From positions 27,935 to 91,934 of the forward strand of contig CAMLYL010000003.1 of NCBI GenBank assembly GCA_946491665.1: a DNA stretch of 64,000 bases, read 5' to 3'. Below the pieces are notes generated by a model that was not told the DNA's origin, made no database searches, and saw nothing but the letters and a program-made list of their open reading frames with translations. The stretch's first letter is position 1. Every line of letters starts with the position of its first letter. The translations under genes were made by a program, and so were the position numbers. This DNA comes from an uncultured Lachnospiraceae bacterium. GTDB taxonomy: Bacteria > Bacillota > Clostridia > Lachnospirales > Lachnospiraceae. Of the stretch, positions 17,543 to 27,400 are shown piece after piece.

Positions 17543-18082
17543 ATGAGTGTTATTACAGGAAGGCGGTTAAATCGGTTCTGGCAGAAGGGAATAAAGCCTC
17601 TGAAGGATCTGCTTGGGAATCATGATATTGAAGATCTGTCGGAAGACGGGACAGTAACCGGAGCGTTAAGTAAATTAAACACGGATTTTACCGAAAATGT
17701 GCAGGATCAGACAAATGCTGCGACAGATATCCAGCAGCACTGGGCAGCTTTGTACAATAACAATGGATCAACAAAAACCTGCTATCTTAAATACGAGTTT
17801 CGCAATGGTGATAAGGGCACGATTTATGTCTCTGCCACAAGATCTGGTACTGTGAATGGTCTGCGAAAATATAACATAATCCGTGGAGAAGCGTTGGCTT
17901 ATTCCACGATCCAGCAAGGATCCGGTGGCGTTGGCTGGAATGGCGAGCAGTTGCTGAACGCTGGAGGATCCCCATCAACCGGAACCGATGCCTGCATTCT
18001 TGCGCTGACTAACGTCCAGGGATATGCGACCGTTGAGGCATTTTCCTCCAATCTTAAAATTACTGAGTCATACTTTGCTTAG
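17543..18082 (+). CDS. Tail fibre tip protein, paralogous N-terminal anchor
   Basis: The 179-residue product starts at ATG 17543 (site AAGGAGGAG). Its first residues MSVITGRRLNRFWQK parallel MSIVTGEKLNSFAQK of the preceding protein, so both probably attach to the same site on the tail. After a helical stalk (TVTGALSKLNTDFTENVQDQTNAATDIQQ) it changes to a beta-rich globular domain (KTCYLKYEFRNGDKGTIYVSATRSG), likely the receptor-binding tip. It lacks the C-terminal EIxxI motif of its neighbours. It is the last structural gene before the lysis cassette. Confidence 0.6.
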   Translation: MSVITGRRLNRFWQKGIKPLKDLLGNHDIEDLSEDGTVTGALSKLNTDFTENVQDQTNAATDIQQHWAALYNNNGSTKTCYLKYEFRNGDKGTIYVSATRSGTVNGLRKYNIIRGEALAYSTIQQGSGGVGWNGEQLLNAGGSPSTGTDACILALTNVQGYATVEAFSSNLKITESYFA

Positions 18083-18145
18083 CCTAAACCCGTGTTTAGT
18101 TTATAAAATAATTGCGCCCGCGCAAAAGGAAAGAAGGTGAACACG

Positions 18146-18460
18146 GTGGAAGATTACATAACCCGTGCCGAACATGAGGAATTTGGCCGAAGGATGGAAG
18201 ATGAGCACCACAGGCAGAACCGTCGGATTGAGCTGCTGGAAGAAAATATCGGACAGTTGGCTGATCTGACGCTCTCAGTCGGGAAGTTAGCCAACAGCAT
18301 GGAGGGGATGCTGGCGGAACAGAAAGAACAGGGGAAACGGCTCAAAACTCTGGAAGAGGTCCCAGTGAAAAACTGGAATACAGTAAAAGTGGCAATTCTG
18401 ACTGCGATCGGAACCGCAGCCGGTACCGGAATCGTGGCAGCGGTCATAAATTATTTATAA
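18146..18460 (+). CDS. XhlA-like holin-associated protein
   Basis: The 104-residue product has an N-terminal amphipathic, highly charged helix (MEDYITRAEHEEFGRRMEDEHHRQNRRIELLEE and on) with heptad spacing and ends in one membrane span (VKVAILTAIGTAAGTGIVAAVINYL). This is the layout of the hemolysin XhlA family, which helps the holin release the endolysin. I chose GTG 18146 because AGAAGG lies eight bases upstream; GTG 18137 is possible. It heads a cassette with holin, a 39-residue protein and amidase. Confidence 0.8.
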   Translation: MEDYITRAEHEEFGRRMEDEHHRQNRRIELLEENIGQLADLTLSVGKLANSMEGMLAEQKEQGKRLKTLEEVPVKNWNTVKVAILTAIGTAAGTGIVAAVINYL

Positions 18461-18476
18461 TAACAGGAGGTATCAA

Positions 18477-18686
18477 ATGAAAAATATAAAATCAAAAAAA
18501 TGGTGGAAGGCGGCAGGCGTGAGAGCTATTAAGACAGTGGCACAGACCGCAGTTGCATCAATCGGGACAGCGGCTGTTTTATCAGCGGTAGACTGGAAAC
18601 TGGCGGTATCAGCATCTGTACTGGCAGGCATCCTGTCTATATTAACCAGTATTGCCGGACTGCCGGAAGCAGAAGAACAGAATTAA
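18477..18686 (+). CDS. Phage holin, r1t (superfamily II) type
   Basis: The 69-residue product starts at ATG 18477 behind AGGAGG. A basic N terminus (MKNIKSKKWWKAAGVRAIKT) is followed by two hydrophobic spans (about 22-40 and 46-62) joined by the SAVDWKLAVS turn and an acidic tail. This is the usual layout of r1t-type holins, which permeabilise the cell membrane at a set time so that the endolysin reaches the wall. It lies between the XhlA-like gene and the amidase. Confidence 0.88.
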   Translation: MKNIKSKKWWKAAGVRAIKTVAQTAVASIGTAAVLSAVDWKLAVSASVLAGILSILTSIAGLPEAEEQN

Positions 18687-18689
18687 GTT

Positions 18690-18705
18690 GTTGCGACGTC
18701 GCAAC
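18690..18705. repeat. Perfect 16-bp palindrome GTTGCGACGTCGCAAC
   Basis: The palindrome begins four bases after the holin stop and ends just before the ribosome site of the 39-residue gene. It has no U-run, so it is not a simple terminator. It could be a protein-binding site, an mRNA-processing hairpin or a translational control element; the sequence alone does not decide. Confidence 0.7.
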
Positions 18706-18722
18706 GGGAAAGGAGAACCAAA

Positions 18723-18842
18723 ATGGAAGAAATCATGGGTAAAGGTTACGAATACGATGAGGGAATCGAGCCGACCGAAGAAGATATTGCGGCAGCAGAA
18801 GCGGCTATGGCCGCGGAGCTGGCAGCAGGAGAGGAGGAGTAA
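18723..18842 (+). CDS. Small acidic phage protein (39 residues) in the lysis cassette
   Basis: ATG 18723 follows AGGAG with seven bases between, and the stop is two bases before the amidase ATG, so this reads as a real gene in the cassette. The product is strongly acidic and Ala rich ([20 protein letters not shown], then Ala/Glu helix ending GEEE). It has no membrane span. No family is recognised. It may couple translation of the endolysin or act as a lysis regulator. Confidence 0.65.
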   Translation: MEEIMGKGYEYDEGIEPTEEDIAAAEAAMAAELAAGEEE

Positions 18843-18844
18843 TC

Positions 18845-19858
18845 ATGGCATCATATAACGTACACGGCGGACATAACCGGATTGTACCGGGGGCATCGTC
18901 TTATCTGGACGAGGTGGCAGAGGATCGCCTGGTCAGCGAAGAGGTGATCCGGCTCCTGCAGGCAGAAGGTCATACTGCATATAATTGCACTGATGATTCC
19001 GGCGCCACCCAGAGTAAAAATCTGGCCAACATCGTGGCAAGGTGTAATGCGCACAGCGTGTCCCTGGATACTTCGATCCATTTTAATGCGGCATCAAAAG
19101 ATACCGGCAACGGCAAAACCAAAGGTGTGGAGGTTTATGTCTACAGCTCATCATCCTCCGCAAAAGCCGCAGCGCAGCGGGTGTGCGATAATATTGCAGC
19201 CCTGGGATTTACAAATCGCGGGGTAAAAGTATCTACCTCTCTTTACGTACTCCGGAAGACAAAGAGTCCTGCTATGTTGGTTGAGGTATGTTTTGTGGAT
19301 GATAAGGACGATGCGGATCTGTATAATAAAGTAGGATATAAGGCCATTGCCCAGGCGATTGTTAAAGGGATCCTCAACAAGTCCGCATTATCCGGATCGG
19401 ATGGCCTGGCTGACTCTGCAGCTGCAGACGGAAACTGGTATTATTATAAAAACGGCCAGATCGCACATAATATTACCACAGTGGCCAAAAACAAGAATGG
19501 CTGGTGGTATGTAAAGAATGGCAAGGTAGACTTCACTTATACCGGCGTGGCCCAGAATGAGAACGGATGGTGGCGGATTGTTAACGGCAAAGTGGATTTC
19601 AACTGCAACAGTGTAGAGCAGAATGAGAACGGCTGGTGGTACATCCGTGGCGGTAAAGTAGACTTCGGTTATACCGGCGTTGCCAAGAATGCAAACGGCT
19701 GGTGGCGGATCGAGAATGGAAAGGTCAATTTCGATTTTAACGGTATCGCCCAGAACGAGAACGGAATCTGGTACATCCAGGGCGGCAAGGTACAGTTTAA
19801 TTACAGTGGTACCGCTGATGTAAAAGTAAAGGTGTCCGGAGGAAAAGTGCAGATGTGA
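18845..19858 (+). CDS. Endolysin: N-acetylmuramoyl-L-alanine amidase with cell-wall-binding repeats
   Basis: Residues 1-180 form an Amidase_3 domain, a zinc enzyme that cuts the bond between muramic acid and the peptide stem. It shows VHGGHNR at 6-12, SIHFNAA and VEVCFVD, the expected metal and catalytic positions. From about residue 196 to the end there are five or more repeats of about 22 residues with [13 protein letters not shown] / [13 protein letters not shown], the pattern of Trp/Gly-rich wall-binding repeats. There is no signal peptide, as expected for an endolysin released by the holin. The gene closes the lysis cassette and is the last phage gene in the window. Confidence 0.92.
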   Translation: MASYNVHGGHNRIVPGASSYLDEVAEDRLVSEEVIRLLQAEGHTAYNCTDDSGATQSKNLANIVARCNAHSVSLDTSIHFNAASKDTGNGKTKGVEVYVYSSSSSAKAAAQRVCDNIAALGFTNRGVKVSTSLYVLRKTKSPAMLVEVCFVDDKDDADLYNKVGYKAIAQAIVKGILNKSALSGSDGLADSAAADGNWYYYKNGQIAHNITTVAKNKNGWWYVKNGKVDFTYTGVAQNENGWWRIVNGKVDFNCNSVEQNENGWWYIRGGKVDFGYTGVAKNANGWWRIENGKVNFDFNGIAQNENGIWYIQGGKVQFNYSGTADVKVKVSGGKVQM

Positions 19859-20135
19859 CAGTTATCATGTATGATGCCCTGGCGGATAACTGGGGCATTC
19901 GGCTGTAATTGGAAACAAAAAAGAACGGAATAAAACGAACGGTTAGTAACAGGTTAGTAACACTCGGAATCGCGGAAAGCCGCATAAAAGCTACATTCCG
20001 CGATTTAAGTATTTAAATTATTTTTAAATTATCAAATTAATCATAGAATGTAGAGAAAATCCGTGTTAGAATAATTCAGATGCAAGCCCTGCAAAGAAAA
20101 GCACGGGTGATTTCCGAATTTGGAGGTAAGAAAGT
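19859..20135. other. Phage-host junction candidate: tandem repeats and inverted repeat without a gene
   Basis: This gene-free stretch joins the endolysin to uppP. GGTTAGTAACA occurs twice in tandem (19941-19951 and 19952-19962), which is the form of arm-type integrase sites. An inverted repeat follows (AATCGCGGAA 19968-19977 with TTCCGCGATT 19996-20005, extended by AGC/GCT inside), which could be a terminator or an attachment core. An AT-rich block and the uppP promoter come next. That this is attR is inference; the partner site is outside the window. Confidence 0.45.
20064..20072 (+). promoter_or_regulatory. Extended -10 promoter of uppP
   Basis: TGTTAGAAT gives a TG at 20064-20065 and -10 TAGAAT at 20067-20072. 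No good -35 is visible, as is usual for extended -10 promoters. The uppP start is 63 bases downstream. Confidence 0.4.
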
Positions 20136-20957
20136 ATGATAGAAATTCTGAAGTCAGTTCTCTACGGTATCGTAGAAGGTATTACTGAATGGCTTCCCAT
20201 CAGCAGTACCGGACATATGATTTTGCTGGATGAGTTCGTGAAGCTGGATGTGAGCGCCGAGTTCTGGGATCTGTTTCTGGTGGTGATTCAGCTGGGGGCT
20301 ATTTTCGCGGTTATTGTCATGTACTGGAAAAAGCTGATTCCGCTGGACTTTGATCATGGCTGCCGGATTGACCGGAAAAAATGCTCTATGTGGGTGAAGA
20401 TTATTGTAGCGTCCATACCGGCGGGTATCGTCGGGATCCTGTGGGATGATATATTCACAGCGCTGTTTTATAATTATGTAACAGTTGCCATTATGCTGAT
20501 TCTGGTCGGCGTGCTGTTTATTATCATTGAAAACAGGAACCGCGGAAAGGTTCCCGCAGTAGATTCCATAGATGATATTTCCTACGGCAAGGCTTTTCTG
20601 ATCGGTATTTTTCAGATGATTGCGGCTGTTTTTCCGGGTACTTCCCGTTCCGGATCCACCATTATGGGGTCTCTGCTTCTGGGAATTTCCAGAACGACAG
20701 CAGCGGAGTTTACATTTTTCCTGGCAGTTCCGGCGATGCTGGGCGGAAGCGCCATCAAAGTGGTGAAATATGAAGGCAGTTTTTCATCCAACGAGCTGAT
20801 GCTTCTGGCTGTCGGCATGATTGTGGCATTTGTGGTATCAATTCTGGCAATCCGGTTCCTGATGTCCTATATTAAGAAGCATGACTTTAAAGTATTCGGA
20901 TGGTATCGGATTGTTCTGGGTGCGGCAGTGCTTGTTTATTTCGTGGCAGCACACTGA
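20136..20957 (+). CDS. uppP: Undecaprenyl-diphosphatase (UppP/BacA)
   Basis: This integral membrane enzyme removes a phosphate from undecaprenyl diphosphate so that the lipid carrier can be reused for cell-wall synthesis; extra activity gives bacitracin resistance. The 273 residues match the usual length. Both family signatures are present: EGITEWLPISSTGHMILL near the N terminus, and FPGTSRSGSTIMGSLLLGISR in the middle, holding the catalytic Glu, Ser and Arg residues. About seven or eight hydrophobic spans are visible. The start ATG 20136 has GGAGG upstream. It is the first clearly chromosomal gene after the prophage. Confidence 0.95.
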   Translation: MIEILKSVLYGIVEGITEWLPISSTGHMILLDEFVKLDVSAEFWDLFLVVIQLGAIFAVIVMYWKKLIPLDFDHGCRIDRKKCSMWVKIIVASIPAGIVGILWDDIFTALFYNYVTVAIMLILVGVLFIIIENRNRGKVPAVDSIDDISYGKAFLIGIFQMIAAVFPGTSRSGSTIMGSLLLGISRTTAAEFTFFLAVPAMLGGSAIKVVKYEGSFSSNELMLLAVGMIVAFVVSILAIRFLMSYIKKHDFKVFGWYRIVLGAAVLVYFVAAH

Positions 20958-20992
20958 TTCTGCTGCAGAGCCGGAAAGGACAGAGGGCATTT

Positions 20993-23900
20993 ATGGCGCT
21001 TACATTTATATACGGTAATTCCGGAAACGGAAAATCAGAATATATTTATCAGAAGACCGTCGATATGGCTGCGAAGCAGCCGTATGGGCGGTTCTATGTG
21101 GTTGTGCCGGAACAGTTTACCATGAGCACGCAGAAAAGTCTGGTGGAGCATTCCGAAAACGGCGTGATCCGAAACGTAGATGTTGTCAGCTTTGAACGGC
21201 TGGCATACCGTGTTTTTGATGAACTGGGGATCCGTCGTACAGTGATGGAAGAGACGGGAAAGAGTCTGGTTCTGCGCAGGATTGTGGATGAGAAGGAGAA
21301 TGAGCTGACCGTTTTAAGAGGAAATCTGAAAAAGATGGGATACATCGGGGAACTGAAGTCCATGATCTCCGAACTGATGCAGTATGATATTTCACCGGAG
21401 CGGCTGGAAGACTTCCTGGGGAGAATCCGGGAGAGTTCGGCTCTGTATCTGAAGTTATCGGATATCCTCTGTATTTACCGGGCTTTCGATGAATATCTGC
21501 AGGGGGATTATGTGACAGCGGAAAAGACGCTGGAGGTACTGATGGAGTATGCTTCTGACTCGGAACTGCTTCAGGATTCGGTATTTATTTTTGACGGATA
21601 CACCGGTTTCACACCGGTGCAGTTAAAGCTTTTGCACCGGCTTCTGCATCTGGCAAAGGACGTCTATGTGACGGTTACCATGGATACAGAAGAAGGATTT
21701 TATGAGAACGCCGGGGTGCAGAAGCTTTTTTATATGAGCCATAAAATGGTCCGGGCGGTGACAGAGGCGGTCCGGGAGGCCGGTGCAGAGCTGAAGGAGC
21801 CCATATGTATCAGGGCCGGAAAGAACAGCAGATTTGCCGGGAATCCGGTTCTGCACCATTTGGAGCAGAATCTGTTCCGGAGCCGCCGCAGAGTATTTCA
21901 GGGTTCCTGCGGCGGCTGTCTGCAGCTTTATTCTCTGATCAATCCAAAAGCGGAGCTGCAGTTTGCTGCGGCAAAGATCTGTCAGCTTGTACGGGAAAAG
22001 GGATACCGTTACCGGGATTTTGCGATTGTCAGCAGCAATGTGGAACTGTATGCGCCCTATGCACAAGCCGTGTTCGGGCGGTACGAGGTGCCATATTTTG
22101 TTGATATCAAGCAGTCGGTGCTGTACCATCCTCTTACAGAGCTGATTCGTGCCGTGCTGGAAATGCTGGAAAAGGATTTTTCTGAGGAGAGTGTGTTCCG
22201 GTATCTGCGGACCGGACTGTGTGGTTTTTCCATGGAGGAGATTGACCTTCTGGAAAACTACTGCCTGGAAAAAGGAATTCACGGAGCGGCCAGATGGAAG
22301 AAGCATTTTCTGCGTCCTTTCCGTCGTCATGGCAGAATCCAGCCGGATGAAGAGATACGGCAGCAGGAGCTGTCTGTGCTGAATGAAATCCGCGGTCGGT
22401 TCTGGGAGCAGGCGGAACCGCTGTATCAGGCGTTTTCCGGGGAAGGCGCTGATGTAAGAACGTGGACGGCGGCTCTGTATGAATTTTTATGCCGGCTTTC
22501 GGTGGAGGAAAAGCTGCGCAGGGCGCAGGAGACGTTTGAAGCAGAGGGACAGGAAATGCTAGCCGGCGAGTATCGGCAGATTTATAAGATTGTGATTGAT
22601 CTTTTTGATAAAATGGTGGATCTTCTGGGGGATGAGAAGCTTTCTCTGGAGGATTACACGGATATTCTGGAGGCGGGATTCGCTGCGGCAAAGGTGGGAA
22701 ATATTCCACAGGGAAATGACTGTCTCATTCTGGGAGATATTGAGCGGACCAGACTGGACGGCATTAAGATTCTGTTTTTCCTGGGGGTAAATGACGGACT
22801 GATTCCAAAAAGTGCGGACAGGGGCAGCATTTTGTCCCAGTATGACAGAGAAATGATGGAGGAGCATAAGCTGGAACTGGCTCCCGGCGCCAGGGAACAG
22901 GTGTTTCTGCAGCGGTTTTATCTGTACTGGAATCTGACAAAGCCGTCGCAGGCGCTGTATCTGACGTTTGCCAGAATGGACGGCGAGGGGAAAGCGGCAA
23001 GGCCCTCTTATCTGATCGGTGTGCTGCAGAAGCTTTTTGAACAGCTGCAGGTAAGGGAGATCGACCCGGAGGAGCCTCTTCCGGCGGTTACGGTGAAAGG
23101 CAGTGTGGATTCTTACCTGAGCGGTCTGCTCCTTGCACGAAAGGGAGAGATCCGGCCGGAGTGGAAGGCTCTGCACCGCTGGTTTGGTGAAAATATGACC
23201 TGGGCGCCGCTGATCCGGGAGTATTTTGATGCGGGATTTTCTGTTTTTGAAGGCGAGTCCCTGGAGGCGGATATGGCACGTATGCTGTACGGCGCCATGC
23301 TGACCGGGTCTGTGACGCGTCTGGAACTTTTTGCCAGATGTGCCTTTGCGCATTTCCTGGAGTATGGTCTGAAGCTGGCTGAGCGGCAGGAGTTTACGTT
23401 TGAGAATCTGGATATGGGAAGTATGTTCCATGAGATTCTGCGGGGATACTGTACACGGCTGGAGGAGACGTATGACTGGGAAACCGTCACAGAGGAGCAG
23501 CAGGAACAGCTTCTTCGCGAGACCATGGAGGAAGCTGTATTGTCCATGCCAAATGAGTCTCTGCTGGAATCATCACGGAGCGCTTATGTGCTGGAGCGGA
23601 TTTACCGGATCATGAAGCGGAGCGTCTGGGCGCTGACGGAGCAGATCCGGCGGGGAGATTTCCGCCCGGAGGGATACGAGGTGGAGTTTTCCCAGGTCAG
23701 TGAACTGACGCCGGAGACTCTCATGCGTACGGTGGGCCGGGTGGACCGGATGGATACTTATGCCAGTGAAAATAAGATTTATGTGAAGGTTGTAGATTAT
23801 AAGTCAGGCGATACCAAATTTCAGCTTCTGCAGTTTTATTATGGAAGACAGCTGCAGCTGGTGGTGTATCTGAATGCGGCTTTGAAGAAGATGCGGGAAG

Positions 23901-24445
23901 AAAACCCGGATAAGGAGATTATTCCGGCGGGCATTTTTTATTATCATCTGGATGATCCTATGGTTGAAGCGGAAGAGACGCTGTCGGAGGAGCAGATTCT
24001 GCGGGAGGTTCTGAAAAAGCTTCAGCCAAATGGTCTGATCAGTCTGGATCCGGAGGCTTACAATCATATGGACCGGGAGCTGACGCAGAACAGAACTTCA
24101 GATGTAATTCCGATTTCCCTGAATAAAGATCTGTCTGTGAGCAGACGGGGAACGCAGGCAGCCGCCAGAGAGAATTTTGAACAGCTTTCTGCCTGTGCGG
24201 AGGAGCAGATCCGGTCCGCGGCAGGCGAGATTCTGGAGGGGAAAATCAATGTGAACCCGTATCGTCTGGGAGACAGGACAGGATGCGATTACTGCGGATA
24301 CCGGAGTGTCTGTGGTTTTGACGGCAGAATCCCGGGATATGCCTATCAGAATGAGGAAAAGCTGAATGAGGAAGAGCTCTGGCAGAAGATACGGATCAGA
24401 GCGGAAGAGAACAGAACAGGAAATAAGGAAGGCAGCGGAGCGTAA
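20993..24445 (+). CDS. addB: ATP-dependent nuclease subunit B, AddB
   Basis: AddB is the second nuclease/inactive-helicase subunit of the AddAB complex, which resects double-strand breaks for recombination and degrades foreign DNA. The N terminus has the Walker A variant YGNSGNGKSEYI. Near the C terminus lie the RecB-family nuclease segment (GRVDRMD, then VKVVDYKSG) and the cysteines of the iron-sulfur staple: one in LFARCAFAHFLEYG and three in GCDYCGYRSVCGF. I start at ATG 20993, with AGAGGG upstream, giving 1150 residues; the frame runs further upstream into uppP but that part is not conserved. addA starts one base after the stop. Confidence 0.95.
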   Translation: MALTFIYGNSGNGKSEYIYQKTVDMAAKQPYGRFYVVVPEQFTMSTQKSLVEHSENGVIRNVDVVSFERLAYRVFDELGIRRTVMEETGKSLVLRRIVDEKENELTVLRGNLKKMGYIGELKSMISELMQYDISPERLEDFLGRIRESSALYLKLSDILCIYRAFDEYLQGDYVTAEKTLEVLMEYASDSELLQDSVFIFDGYTGFTPVQLKLLHRLLHLAKDVYVTVTMDTEEGFYENAGVQKLFYMSHKMVRAVTEAVREAGAELKEPICIRAGKNSRFAGNPVLHHLEQNLFRSRRRVFQGSCGGCLQLYSLINPKAELQFAAAKICQLVREKGYRYRDFAIVSSNVELYAPYAQAVFGRYEVPYFVDIKQSVLYHPLTELIRAVLEMLEKDFSEESVFRYLRTGLCGFSMEEIDLLENYCLEKGIHGAARWKKHFLRPFRRHGRIQPDEEIRQQELSVLNEIRGRFWEQAEPLYQAFSGEGADVRTWTAALYEFLCRLSVEEKLRRAQETFEAEGQEMLAGEYRQIYKIVIDLFDKMVDLLGDEKLSLEDYTDILEAGFAAAKVGNIPQGNDCLILGDIERTRLDGIKILFFLGVNDGLIPKSADRGSILSQYDREMMEEHKLELAPGAREQVFLQRFYLYWNLTKPSQALYLTFARMDGEGKAARPSYLIGVLQKLFEQLQVREIDPEEPLPAVTVKGSVDSYLSGLLLARKGEIRPEWKALHRWFGENMTWAPLIREYFDAGFSVFEGESLEADMARMLYGAMLTGSVTRLELFARCAFAHFLEYGLKLAERQEFTFENLDMGSMFHEILRGYCTRLEETYDWETVTEEQQEQLLRETMEEAVLSMPNESLLESSRSAYVLERIYRIMKRSVWALTEQIRRGDFRPEGYEVEFSQVSELTPETLMRTVGRVDRMDTYASENKIYVKVVDYKSGDTKFQLLQFYYGRQLQLVVYLNAALKKMREENPDKEIIPAGIFYYHLDDPMVEAEETLSEEQILREVLKKLQPNGLISLDPEAYNHMDRELTQNRTSDVIPISLNKDLSVSRRGTQAAARENFEQLSACAEEQIRSAAGEILEGKINVNPYRLGDRTGCDYCGYRSVCGFDGRIPGYAYQNEEKLNEEELWQKIRIRAEENRTGNKEGSGA

Positions 24446-24446
24446 A

Positions 24447-27400
24447 ATGAGAAAAGAAGTCCCGGAGAGAGAGCAGAAGACTGAAAACAGAGAAGAGAAT
24501 AAGAAAGACAGCGCTGTATCCTGGACCCCGGAACAGAAAAAAGTAATTGATCTGAGGAACCGGAGTATGCTGGTATCTGCGGCTGCCGGGTCGGGAAAGA
24601 CGGCGGTGCTGGTAGAGCGGATCATTTCCATAATTACGGATCCGGCTCATCCGGTGGATGTGGATCAGCTTCTGGTGGTAACTTTTACAAATGCGGCGGC
24701 TGCGGAAATGCGGGAGCGGGTATTAAAAGCCATTGAGAAAGCGGCGGAGAAAGATCCGGCCAATGTCCATCTGCAGAGGCAGATGACATTGATTCACAAT
24801 GCGCAGATTACTACCATCGACAGCTTTTGCAGCTATGTTCTGCGCAATTATTTTCACAGGATCGGGCTGGAGCCGGGATTCCGGATCGGGGATCCGGGAG
24901 AACTGACACTGATGCGGGAGGACGTCTGTGACGAAGTTCTGGAGGCGTTTTATAAAGAGAGGGATCCCCGTTTCCTGCGGTTTACGGATGGATATTCCAA
25001 TGCAAAGAACGACCGGCCCATCCGGGAAATGATTCTGCGGCTTTATGATTTTTCACAGAGCTATCCCTGGCCGGAGGAATGGCTGGCGGACTGTGCCGGC
25101 CAGTACCGGGCGGATTCTGTGGAGGAACTGGAACAGAAGCCCTGGGTGGAAGGTTTTCTCTCTTATCTGCATGTGCGCATCAGGGATGAGATCAGCCATT
25201 ACCGGGAGATTTATCAGTATACTCTGGATGATGATGGTCCCCGGATGTATGCGGGAACGGTGGAGGATGATCTGCGTCAGCTTGAAGGGCTGCTTGGCTG
25301 TACCCATCTGGAGGAATGGCAGGAGAAGCTCGCCCTCATTGACTGGAAGCGTCTTCCGCCGGCGAGAAAATATGAGGGCAGTCCGGAGAAAAAGGAAGCG
25401 GTGACGGATGCCCGTGGCAGACTGAAGGATCAGATCAAAGATTACAGAAAGAAATATTTTTCCGCTGATGTGGATGAGCAGCTGGAGATTCTGAGGAGAA
25501 CCTCGGAAATGGCGGAGATGCTGGTGGAGCTGACCAACGCTTTTGCGGAGCGGTTCCGGGCGGAAAAGAGAAAGAAGAACATGATGGATTTTTCCGATGT
25601 GGAGCACTGTGCGCTGGATATTCTGGTGGATCCCTCAACAAAGGAGCCTACGGAGACGGCCGCTGAGTTCCGGGAGCGGTTTGCGGAGATCATGATTGAT
25701 GAGTACCAGGACAGCAATTATGTTCAGGAGGCGCTGCTGACGGCGGTTTCAGGTCTGCCGGAGGGCCGGGAGAATATGTTTATGGTAGGCGATGTAAAGC
25801 AGAGTATTTACCGGTTCCGCCTGGCCAGACCTGAGCTTTTCATGGAAAAGTATGACGGATTTTCCACGGAAGACAGTACAAAGCAGCGGATTGATCTGCA
25901 TCGGAATTTCCGCAGCCGCGGCGAGGTCGTGGATGTGGTGAACGATATATTTTACCGGATCATGGGCCGGGATCTGGGGAATGTGGAGTATGACAGCGAG
26001 GCGGCGCTTTATCAGGGGGCATCTTTTGAACCTTATGAAAAGGAGGACTGCTGCAGGCCGGAATGTCTTCTGGTGATTGATGATCCTCAGGGGGAAGATA
26101 AGAAAACCGCGGAAGCCCGGGCGGCGGCGCAGCGGATCCGCAGCCTGATTGAAGATCAGGAGATTCCGGGAAAGCAGTATAAGGACTGTGTGATTCTGCT
26201 GCGGTCCCTGTCGGGATGGGCGGAGATTTTTCAGGAAGTGTTTGAGCAGGAGGGAATTCCGCTGATTGTTTCTTCTCAGACCGGATATTTTTCCGCCAGA
26301 GAGGTGCAGGTGGTGCTTTCCATGCTGAGGATACTGGATAATCCCTGTCAGGATATTCCTCTGGCGGCGGTGATGCGTTCTTTTATCGGACAGTTTTCCA
26401 GCAGTGAGCTGGCCAGGATCCGTATTCTGGAGCCGGGACTTCCGTTCTATGACTGTGTCCGGAAGCTGGCCGCAGAGGGTACAGAACTCCGGACCGGGGC
26501 TGCGGGCGGGTCAGACCCGGACATGCTTCTGCTGAAGAAAACGGCATCCTTCTGGGAGATGCTGAATTCCTTCCGGCGGCGGGTGCCCTACACCCCTGTT
26601 CATGTTCTGATTCAGCAGATTTACGAGGAAACCGGCTTCCGGGATTACGTGACGGCGCTTCCTGCCGGAGAGCAGAGACGGGCCAATCTGGATATGCTTC
26701 TGGAAAAAGCTGTGGCTTATGAAAAAACCAGCTATCACGGTCTGTTTCATTTTGTCCGTTATATTGACCGGCTGATGAAATATAATGTGGATTACGGCGA
26801 GGCGGAACGGATGGGTGAGCAGGAAAATGCAGTGCGGCTTATGACCATCCATAAGAGCAAGGGACTGGAATTCCCGATCGTGATCCTGGCCGGAATGGGA
26901 AAAGCTTTCAATACCCAGGATGTGAAAAGCAGCATGATTTTCCATCCAGAGTATGGCGTGGGACTGAAATGGTCGGATCCTGAAACCCGTATCCGGAGAG
27001 ATACCCTGATCCGGCAGGTTTTTTCTGTGGAGATGAAGAAAGAAAATCTGGGAGAGGAGCTGCGGATCCTTTATGTAGCGCTGACCAGAGCAAAGGAAAA
27101 GCTGATTCTCATTGGATTCGGCAGGGCGGAGCAGGCTGAAAATTTCCGGAGAATGCCGGAGGGAGAACGCCTGGCCTTTTCGGACCGTATGGACGCCTCC
27201 TGTTACTGGGACTGGGTGCTGCCGGCTCTGGGGAGCTATGGAGAGAAATATCCGGTGGAAATCTGCAGTTTCGGGCAGCGGCTGGAGAATGAAAGCAGGA
27301 AACAGGATATTCTCCGGGAAGAGAAACGGAAACTGAAGGCGGCTCTTGACTCTGTTGATGAGGATATATATGAACAGATCTGCAGCCGGCTGTCCTGGGA

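Larger units (their letters stand above)
1..20010 (+). mobile_element. Prophage, late (structural and lysis) half; left part outside window
   Basis: All genes from base 1 to 19,858 lie on the + strand with gaps of a few bases and follow phage late-gene order: scaffold, major capsid, connector, tail nozzle, internal virion proteins, baseplate/fibres, holin, amidase. There is no tape-measure or tail-tube gene, and the capsid is of the N4-gp56 family, so a short-tailed virion is inferred. Terminase, portal, integrase, repressor and replication genes are not in the window. The right border is not fixed; it should lie in the noncoding stretch between the amidase stop and the promoter of uppP, and the end given is approximate. 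No frameshift or stop interrupts any late gene, so this half looks intact. Confidence 0.93.

Noticed and set aside
15167..18082. Diversity-generating retroelement acting on the fibre genes
   Set aside because: No reverse transcriptase gene or template/variable repeat pair is visible in the window.
20900..20992. Longer AddB start inside uppP
   Set aside because: The added residues are unlike AddB N termini; ATG 20993 has a site and leads straight into the conserved Walker-type segment.
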